DNA of 60,885 bases, taken from assembly GCA_017651425.1 (NCBI GenBank), contig JAGCCZ010000052.1, positions 1-60,885 of the forward strand, given 5' to 3'. Numbering within the stretch: the first letter of the stretch is position 1; each line of letters starts with the position of its first letter. The position numbers and the translations under genes were made by a program. Shown here piece after piece: positions 1-7,433 of this stretch. Origin of the DNA: Bacteroidales bacterium (GTDB taxonomy: Bacteria; Bacteroidota; Bacteroidia; Bacteroidales; WCHB1-69). The notes beneath the pieces were generated by a model. It was not told the DNA's origin. It saw only the letters and a list, made by a program, of their open reading frames with translations, and ran no database searches.

Positions 1-287
1 AAGGCAAAATGGACAAGATCAAGCGCACCAAGACGTCGTTTGTTTTATACGGCGAGTCTTCACTTTGTGCACTTCAGCTTGCTTGGAACTCTTTGCTATG
101 AAAAAGAGGGTGACCGTAAAATTGCTTTTTAGTCACCCTCCGGAACGACGGCATCGACACCCTCTCGCGGCGCGGGAGTCGGCATCCAAGATGCATGAAA
201 CCTGCTCGCCGCGAAAGGGAGACACTATCAATGGAACACTAAAATGTATTTTGAGAGATAATCAGTCGATGTTTATCCCTATCCGTC
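1..287. other. Left-edge intergenic region; possible CDS tail and structured 3' region
   Basis: The first 100 bases could hold the tail of a plus-strand gene (an open frame from base 3 ends with TGA at 98-100), but it is too short to identify. After that comes the terminator at 101-140. Between 165 and 214 there is an imperfect hairpin: TCGCGGCG (165-172) pairs with CGCCGCGA (207-214), with an inner stem GCATC/GATGC (182-186/190-194) closing a CAA loop. It lies in the 3' trailer of the minus-strand transporter gene. I see no coding sequence that I would defend here. Confidence 0.35.
101..140 (-). terminator. Rho-independent terminator of the murD-to-yfcC operon
   Basis: GAGGGTGAC (106-114) and GTCACCCTC (132-140) form a 9-bp perfect stem. 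Read on the minus strand the stem is followed by five T residues (101-105). This fits the end of the minus-strand transcript whose last gene stops at 288. The plus-strand reading has no T-run. Confidence 0.75.
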
Positions 288-1892
288 TCAGAACCCCGCG
301 AACGGCATGAACAGCGGGGGCAGCAGCAACAGGAATCCTAATACAATCAGGGCGAGGAGGAATTTCCAGATGAACTTGAACCATTTGGCGTAGGGCACGC
401 GCGCCACACCGAGCACGCCGATGAGCACGCCGGAAGTCGGGGTGATCATGTTGGTGAAACCGTCGCCGAACTGGAAGGCCAGCACGGTCAGCTGGCGCGA
501 GACGCCCATCAAGTCGGACCACTCCGCCATCATGGGGATGGTGAGCGCGGCCTTGGCAGAGCCCGAGGGGATGATGAGGTTGAGGAGATTCTGCACCACA
601 TACATGGAGGCGGTGGCCCCGATGCGGCCCGCGTCGCCCATGCCCTGCGAGATGGCATAGAGCATGGTGTCGATGACTTTGCCGTCCTCAAGGATGACAA
701 TGATGCCTCCGGCAAGTCCCACCACCAGGGCGGCGACCAGGATGTCCTTGCAGCCGTCAAGGAAAAGCCGCACGATGCGGTCCAGACGCATGTCAAAGGC
801 AAAACCGGCGGCGATTCCCATCGCGAAGAAAAGCCCCGCGATTTCCATCACATACCAATCGTACCCCAACACACCGGTCACCAGCACCACGATGGTGAGC
901 AACAGGAGTGTCAGGATGAAATGGTGCGCGGACTGGCGTGCGGCAAGCAGACCCAACAGGATGAACCCGCCCGCAATGAAGGGGAACAGGATGATGTCGC
1001 GACTGCCGGTGCCGACCGTGATGGAGGTGCGCGGCATGGAGATGGCGCAATAGAGCAGGACAGCCGACACGAGCGCATAGACAATCCATGTGCCAATGCC
1101 CGATTTGACGGACTTCAGCTCCGCCTCCGCAGTGGCGGCCTTGTCGCGCCAATACTGGTCCAGCTCGTACATGATGGATTTTGTGGGATTGCGTTTCACC
1201 CAATGGGCATAGAGCAACGTGAAGACGATGGCTGTCACGGTGAGCAGAATCCAGCAGAAGAAGCGATAACCCAGCCCGGAGAAGGTGGGCAGTCCGGAGA
1301 GACCCTGCGCGATGCCGATGGTGAAGGGGTTGAGCATGGCGCCTGCAAAGCCGATGTGCGCGGCCACATAGCACATCAGCACACCCACAATGGAGTCGTA
1401 GCCCATGGATATGGCCAAAGGCACAAAGATGACTATAAAGGCGATGGTCTCTTCACTCATGCCAAATATGGATCCAAAGGCGCTGAACATCAGCATGATG
1501 GCTATAATCAGCAAATTGTCCACACCGATACGTCGGAAAAACGGACGTTGCTGCATCCTTTGCATCCGGGCGAGGAAGAGGTGGATGCCCCGGTTGATGG
1601 CATCGGTTTCGTTCATGATCCAAAAGGCTCCGCCGATCATCAGAATGAAAACGATGATGGGGGCCGTGCGTTCGAAACCCTTGAAGAAGGAGGTGAAAAT
1701 CTGCCAGGTCTGGGGCTGGCTGTCGACGCGGTGGTAGGAGTCTTCGACCACAACGCTGCGTTCGTGCCCATCGACATTGACGGTCTGGCGGTCGAACTCG
1801 CCGCCCGGCACAATCCAGGTGAGCGCGGCGCAGGCCACGATGATGGAGAGAACGATGGTGAAGGTGTGCGGTATCTTGAAATGGGTGCGCAT
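288..1892 (-). CDS. yfcC: YfcC-family (DcuC/AbgT-like) membrane carrier
   Basis: A 534-residue polytopic inner-membrane protein of the YfcC family (C4-dicarboxylate/basic amino acid carrier superfamily). The N-terminus has one hydrophobic helix (about residues 8-29) followed by WIVPGGEFDR, the usual opening of YfcC proteins, then a soluble loop and about 11-13 further hydrophobic segments. Glycine-rich stretches such as FAGAMLNPFTIGIAQGLSGL and the late PTSGVLIGVLG are typical family signatures. Length is slightly above the usual 500 residues. The substrate cannot be read from sequence; peptides, amino acids or dicarboxylates are possible. It is the last gene of a minus-strand run, starting 5 bp after the TonB-like gene's stop. 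Confidence 0.85.
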   Translation of the reverse strand: MRTHFKIPHTFTIVLSIIVACAALTWIVPGGEFDRQTVNVDGHERSVVVEDSYHRVDSQPQTWQIFTSFFKGFERTAPIIVFILMIGGAFWIMNETDAINRGIHLFLARMQRMQQRPFFRRIGVDNLLIIAIMLMFSAFGSIFGMSEETIAFIVIFVPLAISMGYDSIVGVLMCYVAAHIGFAGAMLNPFTIGIAQGLSGLPTFSGLGYRFFCWILLTVTAIVFTLLYAHWVKRNPTKSIMYELDQYWRDKAATAEAELKSVKSGIGTWIVYALVSAVLLYCAISMPRTSITVGTGSRDIILFPFIAGGFILLGLLAARQSAHHFILTLLLLTIVVLVTGVLGYDWYVMEIAGLFFAMGIAAGFAFDMRLDRIVRLFLDGCKDILVAALVVGLAGGIIVILEDGKVIDTMLYAISQGMGDAGRIGATASMYVVQNLLNLIIPSGSAKAALTIPMMAEWSDLMGVSRQLTVLAFQFGDGFTNMITPTSGVLIGVLGVARVPYAKWFKFIWKFLLALIVLGFLLLLPPLFMPFAGF

Positions 1893-1897
1893 AAGGA

Positions 1898-2338
1898 CTA
1901 ATATTCAATGGTGATGGTGTATCCGCTGTTGTTGCCGGATTGCGGTGCCGGCTTTTTCTTGGCCTTGTCTCCGGAGGAAACCATGTGGTACGTAATGGTC
2001 GATGGGGTTGGCGTTGGCGCCAGATGGAAGTTGATGTTGACCTTGCAGTTGACCTTCAGCCGCACACCGCGGTTGCGGGCCTTCTCATACTGCAACATCT
2101 GCACCAATCGCAGAGCCTCCGCGTCGCACGAGGGCGACAGGCTCTTGATGACTACCGGGTTCTCCACAACACCGTCATCGTTCACTTGGTAGCCAATGGT
2201 GACTACGCCCTCAATGCGTTGGTCCATGGCATCCTGCGGGTACTGCAAATGCGCTTTCAGGAATTCGCGCAGGGCTTTCGATCCTCCAGGGTAAAGAGGC
2301 TTTTCTAAAAATTGCTTTTTCTTCTTCTTTTCTTCCAT
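1898..2338 (-). CDS. Free-standing TonB C-terminal-domain protein without membrane anchor
   Basis: A 146-residue protein whose middle (about residues 15-108) matches the TonB C-terminal fold seen in Bacteroidota energy transducers: YPGG near the start, LKAHLQYPQDA, EGVVTIGYQVNDDGVVENP, and a closing KVNCKVNINFHL. A normal TonB has an N-terminal transmembrane helix and a proline-rich linker; this one opens with MEEKKKKKQF and has no hydrophobic segment or signal peptide, so it is predicted to be cytoplasmic unless the true start lies elsewhere. The tail is Lys/Pro-rich. It sits between a TPR-like secreted protein and the YfcC carrier in a likely operon. The domain call is firm; its role is unknown. 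Confidence 0.75.
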   Translation of the reverse strand: MEEKKKKKQFLEKPLYPGGSKALREFLKAHLQYPQDAMDQRIEGVVTIGYQVNDDGVVENPVVIKSLSPSCDAEALRLVQMLQYEKARNRGVRLKVNCKVNINFHLAPTPTPSTITYHMVSSGDKAKKKPAPQSGNNSGYTITIEY

Positions 2339-2342
2339 AAAC

Positions 2343-2370
2343 GGGTGATGGATGTTGGTAGTTGGTAGTT
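2343..2370 (-). repeat. Four heptameric repeats before the TonB-like gene
   Basis: On the minus strand four 7-nt units stand in tandem: AACTACC, AACTACC, AACATCC, ATCACCC. They begin at the stop codon of the upstream TPR-like gene and end 4 nt before the ATG at 2338. Similar units occur at 24567-24608, 43215-43305 and 56290-56331. Confidence 0.6.
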
Positions 2371-3220
2371 ATTTGTTCTCTTTTCCGGCGTTTCTGTATT
2401 CTTCCGCATATTGATAGAATTTCCGGGCCATTTCCATGTTGTGGCGGCGCTCGGCCTCGCGGGCGATGGCGAGATACGACTCATAGACCCCTTCGCGGGA
2501 GAGCAGGATGCCGTGGTAGTAGTCGTCGTTGCAGTAGCCGGAGGGCATGTTGCTGCAGAACTGCTCCAGCGCGAGGAACAGCTCCAGGGCGTCGGCGGCG
2601 TATCCCTTTTGGATGAGCTCGCTGCCGGTGTTGTATAGCCGGTCGTACAGCACCATCGTGAAGTCGGACACGCTGCGCTCCTGCTCCTCGTTGAGCTCGC
2701 ACTGCGTATAGAGGAGATGGATGAGGTTGACGGCCTCGCGGTACTCTTTGCGGCTGAGCTCCAGCTTGGCCTTGAGCAGCAGGGCGTCGGGCTGGTGCTT
2801 GTTGAACTCGAGCGCACGGTCGAGATTGTAGAGAGCGTTGGCGGTGTCGCGATAGTTCAGCTCTTCGCACGCCCGGTCGTAGAAAATGCGGTCAACAAGC
2901 CCTTTTTGCATGCTCAGCAAATGCTCCTTCTTGTCGGCTTTGCTGGCTACTTTCGCAAACTGTGCCTTGACGCGGTAGAAGTCGATTTGCTGGCACTTCA
3001 TGTATGAGGGCAGGGTCGTCGTTTGGAAACGGTTCATCTCCCTCCGGATGTCTTGCAAGAAGAGGTAATGCAACGAGATGATCTCCGGGTCCTCGCTGTT
3101 GAGCTGGTCAAGACGGCGCTCCCACTTGGCAAACAGCGAGTCAGGCGCATTGCAAGGCGCCTGCGCCCGGGTGAGCCATGCGCAGCAGAAGAGTCCTATG
3201 AGGAGAATCGCTTTTTTCAA
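2369..3220 (-). CDS. Secreted TPR-like helical protein, unknown function
   Basis: A 283-residue protein with a clear signal peptide (MKKAILLIGLFCCAWLTRAQ, cleaved after about residue 19). The remainder is helical. Residues about 110-180 (TANALYNLDRALEFNKHQPDALLLKAKL and following, shown only in part) look like tetratricopeptide repeats, and the C-terminal part (YLAIAREAERRHNMEMARKF) looks like another. It probably resides in the periplasm or is attached to the envelope. Its start lies 4 bp after the stop of the thioredoxin gene, which supports co-transcription with the thioredoxin lipoprotein and the TonB-like protein. I recognise no specific family. Confidence 0.6.
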   Translation of the reverse strand: MKKAILLIGLFCCAWLTRAQAPCNAPDSLFAKWERRLDQLNSEDPEIISLHYLFLQDIRREMNRFQTTTLPSYMKCQQIDFYRVKAQFAKVASKADKKEHLLSMQKGLVDRIFYDRACEELNYRDTANALYNLDRALEFNKHQPDALLLKAKLELSRKEYREAVNLIHLLYTQCELNEEQERSVSDFTMVLYDRLYNTGSELIQKGYAADALELFLALEQFCSNMPSGYCNDDYYHGILLSREGVYESYLAIAREAERRHNMEMARKFYQYAEEYRNAGKENK

Positions 3221-3223
3221 TGA

Positions 3224-3754
3224 CTATTTGTTGAGGAAATCGGTGATGGCGGTCTCCAACTCGCTCTCGGAGGGGGCGCCGACAATCTTGGCGGGAGCCT
3301 CCGTGCGCTTGAAGAATATCAGCGTCGGGATGCTCTGGATGCCGAAACGCTCGCAAACGTCATGTGCGCGATCAACGTTGATCTTGTAGATGATGAGCTT
3401 GCCCTTGTACTTCTCGGCCATGCGCTCCATCAGGGGATGCAATTGGCGGCAGGGTCCGCACCAGTCGGCGTAGAAATCGACGATGCACGGCGTGACCCCC
3501 TTGTAGCTGAAGCCCTTGTCGTCGTTAATGTCGGTGATGCGCTCCACGAATTCCGAGGCGGAGAGCATGATGACCTTTCCGGAGAGGTCTTCCTCCAGGA
3601 CGGGCGTGTCTTGCGCCTGCGTGTCGGAAATGTAGGGGTTGCCGGACTGCTCCGTGTTCGCCGTCCCAGCGTTCGCCTCGCTGTTTTGGTTCTTTTGCTG
3701 GCAGCCTGCGAGCATGAACACGAAAAGCAAGGATGTGATAATAATAGGTCTCAT
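3224..3754 (-). CDS. Thioredoxin-domain lipoprotein
   Basis: A 176-residue protein. Residues 1-17 are a lipoprotein signal with lipobox LAGC, so Cys18 is probably lipidated. An Asn/Gln/Thr-rich linker follows to about residue 60, then a thioredoxin fold with the canonical redox motif WCGPC at 98-102 and cis-proline region QSIPTLIFF. It probably reduces or isomerises disulfides in envelope proteins or supplies electrons to a periplasmic partner. A longer open frame extends upstream through the end of the murD-like gene, but the ATG at 3754 is the start that gives a signal peptide. It lies 13 bp downstream of the murD-like gene. Confidence 0.85.
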   Translation of the reverse strand: MRPIIITSLLFVFMLAGCQQKNQNSEANAGTANTEQSGNPYISDTQAQDTPVLEEDLSGKVIMLSASEFVERITDINDDKGFSYKGVTPCIVDFYADWCGPCRQLHPLMERMAEKYKGKLIIYKINVDRAHDVCERFGIQSIPTLIFFKRTEAPAKIVGAPSESELETAITDFLNK

Positions 3755-3767
3755 AATGGTTTTTGTA

Positions 3768-5165
3768 TTAATTTTCGGATTGTTTGGCGTGCTGTTGTAC
3801 AAGTTGCGTGAAAACGCGGCCCCGTTCCTCGAAATTCTTGAATTGGTCGTAGGAGGCGGCGGCGGGGGAGAGGAGGACGATCTTGTTCTGCGAGGTTTTC
3901 TCGAAGGCAAAGTCAACGATTTTGCGGAAGTCGTCCTCAAGGATGTGGTTCTCGGGCATGGGTGTGTCGCAGGCCTGCCACTCTTCGAGGATGCGTTTGC
4001 CGGCGGGGCCGGTGAAGGCGATGTTGGGCATGGGCTCCTCCTTGAAGAACTGGAGCAGCAGCCCGTATTCGATGCCACGGTCGTAGCCGCCGAGGATGAG
4101 GGTCTCCACGCGCCGCAGGGCTCTGACGGCCGCGACGGTGGCCTCCGGGATGGTGGAGATACTGTCGTTGTAGAATGCGATGCCGTCATATTGCCCGATG
4201 TACTCGATGCGGTTGGGCAGTCCATGGAAGGTGTTGAGGCCGTGCATGATCTGGTCGTGCGTGACCCCTAACTTGCGACAGACGGCGAGGGCGGCCATGA
4301 TGTTGTAATAGTTGTGCGTGCCCGGCAGGTTGTGGTAGTGCGACAAGTCGTACTCGTCTTCCAAATGGCCCGAAATGGCGAAGTGGACAATGCCGTCGCG
4401 GCAGCAGGCGTAGGGGCCCTCCTGCGGCTCACTGCCGAAAATGCAGCGGTCGCGGTTGAGATTGTAGCTCTTGATGAGCCCCGGAATGTGCTCGTCGTCG
4501 CCGTTATAGACCAGAAACTGCCGGTCATCCTGATAGCGGGTGATGTTCAGTTTGGCAATCTGGTAGTTGTTGAAGGAGTTGAAATGGTCAAGGTGCTCTT
4601 GGTAGATGTTGAGCAACACGGCGTAGTCCGGCGAGCGATGGATGAACTCTAACTGATGGGCCGACAGCTCGGCCACCACCATGGTCTTGTCGTCCAACTG
4701 CTCAAGGATGTCGAAGAAGGGCACACCGATGTTGCCGGCAAGGATGGCCTTCCTGCCCGCCGACTTGAGGATATGGCAGATGAGCGACGCGGTGGTGCTT
4801 TTGCCCTTGGTGCCGGTGACGCCGATGACCTGCTTGTGGCAGGCTTCAAGGAAAAGGTCGGTCTGGGAGGTGATGCGCTTGGGCTCGACAAAATAGTTGA
4901 GGAGGTTGAAACTGATGCCCGGTGTCTTGAATATCAGGTCGTAGTCGTTGAGCCCCTGGTTATAGTCGGGCCCGTTGTTGAAGGAGAGCTTGGGGTCGTC
5001 GAACTCGTCGGTCTTGAGGTTGGGGTTCGCGTCGGCCACGGCAATGGGCATGTCCGGGAAATGCTTGCGCAGGAAACGGTAGGTGGAGACGCCTTCTTTG
5101 CCAAAGCCGAGGATGATGATCTTGCGGCCTCTGACGGCATTGAGTATATGATCGACAGGATGCAT
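3768..5165 (-). CDS. murD: MurD-like Mur ligase (UDP-MurNAc-L-Ala--Glu ligase type)
   Basis: A 465-residue Mur ligase. The Rossmann N-domain opens with IIILGFGKEGVSTYRFL, the ATPase P-loop is GVTGTKGKST, and the central domain has AGNIGVPFF, AELSAHQLEFI and the metal-site region NIYQEHLDHF. The C-domain carries ILGGYDRG and LLSPAAASYDQF, typical of MurD. Two motifs differ from the MurD usually found in the Bacteroidota dcw cluster: GTKGKST rather than GSNGKTT, and NDSISTIPEAT rather than NDSKATN. The second resembles the MurD2-type subfamily. The gene is outside any cell-division cluster and heads an operon with a thioredoxin lipoprotein. It could be the main MurD or a paralogue of altered substrate. 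Confidence 0.75.
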   Translation of the reverse strand: MHPVDHILNAVRGRKIIILGFGKEGVSTYRFLRKHFPDMPIAVADANPNLKTDEFDDPKLSFNNGPDYNQGLNDYDLIFKTPGISFNLLNYFVEPKRITSQTDLFLEACHKQVIGVTGTKGKSTTASLICHILKSAGRKAILAGNIGVPFFDILEQLDDKTMVVAELSAHQLEFIHRSPDYAVLLNIYQEHLDHFNSFNNYQIAKLNITRYQDDRQFLVYNGDDEHIPGLIKSYNLNRDRCIFGSEPQEGPYACCRDGIVHFAISGHLEDEYDLSHYHNLPGTHNYYNIMAALAVCRKLGVTHDQIMHGLNTFHGLPNRIEYIGQYDGIAFYNDSISTIPEATVAAVRALRRVETLILGGYDRGIEYGLLLQFFKEEPMPNIAFTGPAGKRILEEWQACDTPMPENHILEDDFRKIVDFAFEKTSQNKIVLLSPAAASYDQFKNFEERGRVFTQLVQQHAKQSEN

Positions 5166-5185
5166 GGTCGTTTTTTTTGAGGCGG

Positions 5186-5193
5186 CAAAGATA
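5186..5193 (-). promoter_or_regulatory. Promoter -7 box of murD-like operon (TATCTTTG)
   Basis: Minus strand reads TATCTTTG, an exact Bacteroidota TAnnTTTG box, about 20 nt upstream of the murD-like ATG at 5165. It directly follows the T-run of the tRNA terminator, so terminator tail and promoter share the same stretch. Confidence 0.65.
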
Positions 5194-5222
5194 CAAAAAA
5201 AGATGCGTCACAAGGCGCATCT
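5194..5222 (-). terminator. Terminator of the tRNA operon
   Basis: AGATGCG (5201-5207) and CGCATCT (5216-5222) make a 7-bp stem with an 8-nt loop; the minus strand then reads a run of seven T residues. It follows tRNA-Gly (5270-5341) in the transcribed direction. Confidence 0.75.
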
Positions 5223-5269
5223 CGGAGCAAAACAAAATGTAATTAAATATAATGATATGAAAAATGTGA

Positions 5270-5341
5270 GCGGAAAACGGGGCTCGAACCCGCCACCTAC
5301 AGCTTGGAAGGCTGTCGCTCTACCAAATGAGCTACTTCCGC
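5270..5341 (-). tRNA. tRNA-Gly (anticodon TCC)
   Basis: 72 nt. Acceptor arm GCGGAAG pairs with TTTCCGC; D-arm GCTCATTTGGTAGAGC; anticodon loop CTTCCAA gives TCC; T-arm GGGTTCGAGCCC. CCA is not encoded. It is the third tRNA of a minus-strand group. Confidence 0.95.
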
Positions 5342-5356
5342 AGCGGACAATGAAGT

Positions 5357-5437
5357 GGGAGAGGAAGGATTCGAACCTCCGAAGGCTTAGCCAGCAGATT
5401 TACAGTCTGTCCCATTTGACCGCTCTGGAACTCTCCC
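5357..5437 (-). tRNA. tRNA-Tyr (anticodon GTA)
   Basis: 81 nt with a short class-II variable arm. Acceptor GGGAGAG pairs with CTCTCCC; anticodon arm ACTGTAAATC gives GTA; T-arm GGTTCGAATCC. It stands between tRNA-Thr and tRNA-Gly. Confidence 0.95.
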
Positions 5438-5462
5438 AACTTGTTTCTCTTGGTGCCGAAGA

Positions 5463-5534
5463 GCCGATAGAGGGACTTGAACCCACGACCGGCTGATTAC
5501 AAATCAGCTGCTCTACCAACTGAGCTATATCGGC
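5463..5534 (-). tRNA. tRNA-Thr (anticodon TGT)
   Basis: 72 nt. Acceptor GCCGATA pairs with TATCGGC; D-arm GCTCAGTTGGTAGAGC; anticodon loop TTTGTAA gives TGT. First tRNA of the group, about 40 nt after the predicted promoter box. Confidence 0.95.
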
Positions 5535-5572
5535 ACTTCAAAGTCAAAGAACTTGCTCTTGTTTTGAGGCCG

Positions 5573-5599
5573 CAAAAATACTTTTTTTTCGATATCAAA
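5573..5599 (-). promoter_or_regulatory. Promoter of tRNA-Thr-Tyr-Gly operon
   Basis: On the minus strand TTTG (5599-5596) is followed after 15 nt by TATTTTTG (5580-5573), matching the Bacteroidota -33 TTTG / -7 TAnnTTTG pattern with a slightly short spacer. Confidence 0.6.
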
Positions 5600-5843
5600 C
5601 AATCATTTCTGGAATTTTTTTTGACTTTCATTATAATAGATTGATAAACAGTATATTATTTTTAAATTTATCCCTTCTTGGATATGGTTTGAAAGGTTTT
5701 GATATCCGTTTTTTGAGGAACAAGCCGGACATTTTTCGGCGGAAAATGGATTCCGACTGACAAAAATGCGATTTTCCAATTTCGGCACGGTGCAATAAAA
5801 ACGGATATTTTTTCGCAAAATCTTGACGTTGAAAAAAAAATTG
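5600..5843. other. AT-rich intergenic region between divergent tRNA and acpP promoters
   Basis: Together with the flanking promoters this is a 341-nt stretch with no gene. It is strongly AT-rich. Short open frames on the minus strand here encode low-complexity peptides with no family signal. I see no clear stem-loop or repeat. Confidence 0.5.
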
Positions 5844-5851
5844 TATTTTTG
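5844..5851 (+). promoter_or_regulatory. Promoter -7 box of acpP (TATTTTTG)
   Basis: TATTTTTG stands 25 nt before the acpP ATG, with TTGAC around 5823 in the -33 area. Confidence 0.6.
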
Positions 5852-5875
5852 CCGCCTGTTTTAAAATGAATTACT

Positions 5876-6118
5876 ATGTCAGAAATTTTAGAAAAAGTAC
5901 AGTCAATCATTGCGGAAAAACTCAGTTATGATGCCGCTGAAGTAACGCCTGAAAAGAGCTTTGCCAACGACCTCGGAGCCGACTCTTTGGACACTGTCGA
6001 GCTGATCATGGAATTTGAGAACGTTTTCGGAGTCAAGATCCCCGACGAGGATGCAGAGAAAATCCAAACCGTGGGCGATGCTGTTTCCTATATTGAAAAC
6101 AAACTGAAAGAAGCATAA
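5876..6118 (+). CDS. acpP: Acyl carrier protein of fatty acid synthesis
   Basis: An 80-residue acidic, four-helix carrier protein. [10 protein letters not shown] places the phosphopantetheine serine at Ser37; the helix II/III sequence [20 protein letters not shown] is that of a housekeeping AcpP. It carries growing acyl chains in the cytoplasm for FabF and the other type II fatty acid enzymes. It is followed 58 bp later by fabF and then rnc, the usual Bacteroidota arrangement. It is distinct from the two ACPs in the pigment cluster (39936 and 43318), which have different helix II sequences. Confidence 0.95.
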   Translation: MSEILEKVQSIIAEKLSYDAAEVTPEKSFANDLGADSLDTVELIMEFENVFGVKIPDEDAEKIQTVGDAVSYIENKLKEA

Positions 6119-6176
6119 TAGATCCAGGCAGATGCTGCCTGCTTCTATGTTGTAATATATACTCTTTGTCGGATAC

Positions 6177-7430
6177 ATGGACCTCAAACGAGTAGTGATT
6201 ACCGGAATGGGTGCTCTCACTCCGGTAGGTTTGACTGTTGAATCATATTGGGATGCCTTGTTGCGAGGTGATTCCGGTGCTGGACCTATCACCCGTTTTG
6301 ATGCGGAAAAGTTCAAGACCCGGTTCGCCTGCGAGCTGAAGGGCTTTGACATTCTCAATTATCTGCCTCGAAAAGAGGCGCAACGGATGGATCCATGTGC
6401 GCAATATGCGATGGTCGCCACCATGGAGGCCCTGCAGGATTCGGGTCTGGACATGGAGGTGGTGGACAAGAACAGGGTAGGGGTCATTCTCGGCACAGGC
6501 GTGGGCGGTTTCACCTCCATGATGGAGACCGCGAACGTGTTTGTGGAGAACAATCGCAACCCTCGTTTCAGCCCTTATTTGCTTTTGAAAGTACTGGCCG
6601 ACATGGTGTCGGGCTATATCTCATTGCGTTACGGCTTCAGGGGCCCCAATTATGTGACCACGTCGGCGTGCGCGTCGGCGGGCAACGCCATCGGCGACGC
6701 GATGCATTTGCTGCAGCTCGGCAAGGCTGACGTGATTGTCACCGGCGGCACGGAAGCTGCCGTGGTGGAAGGCGCCGTGGGCGGCTTCAACTCCATGCAC
6801 GCCCTCTCTGTCCGCAACGAGGACCCGCAACATGCCTCGCGGCCATTCGATGTGGACCGCGACGGCTTTGTCATCGGCGAGGGCGCGGGCATCCTGATTC
6901 TCGAGACTCTCGACCATGCACTGGCTCGCGACGCCCGGATATATGGGGAACTTTGTGGGGTCGGCATGTCCGCAGACGCCTACAATGCCACCGCCCCGGA
7001 TCCGCACGGCGCGGGAGCAGTGATGTCAATGCGGTTGTCCCTGCAGGATGCCGGCATTCACCCCGATGAGATCGATTACGTGAACATGCACGGCACCTCT
7101 ACAATGTTGGGCGACATCGCCGAGTGCGCCGCCCTCCAGGAGGTCTTTGGCTCTCACGTCTCCCAAATGGTGCTCAACTCCACCAAGTCCATGACCGGCC
7201 ATCTGCTTGGCGCAGGCCCCGCAGTGGAGAGCATCGCCATCCTGATGTCCATGCGCGACGGCGTGGTGCATCCCACCATCAACCTCGACCACCTTGACCC
7301 CAAAATCCCGCAGGACTGGAATTTTGCCGCGCACGGTCCCGTCCAGTGTGCGATCAATGCCGCCATCTCCAACTCCTTTGGCTTTGGTGGACATAATGTT
7401 ACATTGTTGTATAAAAGATACCAACAGTAA
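6177..7430 (+). CDS. fabF: Beta-ketoacyl-ACP synthase II (KAS II)
   Basis: A 417-residue condensing enzyme of full length. It opens with RVVITGMGALTPVG, the nucleophile is Cys165 in TTSACASAGNAIG, and both catalytic histidines are visible in NMHGTSTMLGD and SMTGHLLGAG; the C-terminus has NSFGFGGHN. It elongates malonyl-ACP with acyl-ACP in the cytoplasm. It stands between acpP and rnc and is presumably the housekeeping enzyme, unlike the three ketosynthases of the pigment cluster. Confidence 0.95.
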   Translation: MDLKRVVITGMGALTPVGLTVESYWDALLRGDSGAGPITRFDAEKFKTRFACELKGFDILNYLPRKEAQRMDPCAQYAMVATMEALQDSGLDMEVVDKNRVGVILGTGVGGFTSMMETANVFVENNRNPRFSPYLLLKVLADMVSGYISLRYGFRGPNYVTTSACASAGNAIGDAMHLLQLGKADVIVTGGTEAAVVEGAVGGFNSMHALSVRNEDPQHASRPFDVDRDGFVIGEGAGILILETLDHALARDARIYGELCGVGMSADAYNATAPDPHGAGAVMSMRLSLQDAGIHPDEIDYVNMHGTSTMLGDIAECAALQEVFGSHVSQMVLNSTKSMTGHLLGAGPAVESIAILMSMRDGVVHPTINLDHLDPKIPQDWNFAAHGPVQCAINAAISNSFGFGGHNVTLLYKRYQQ

Positions 7431-7433
7431 CAG

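Noticed and set aside
921..1901. Long plus-strand open frame opposite the YfcC-like gene
   Set aside because: Antisense shadow; composition (His/Gly/Asp-rich) is not protein-like, and the minus-strand gene is a full-length membrane carrier.
5603..5910. Small minus-strand open frames in the gap before acpP
   Set aside because: AT-rich, aromatic- and Ser-rich peptides with no start context; they overlap the acpP promoter and start.
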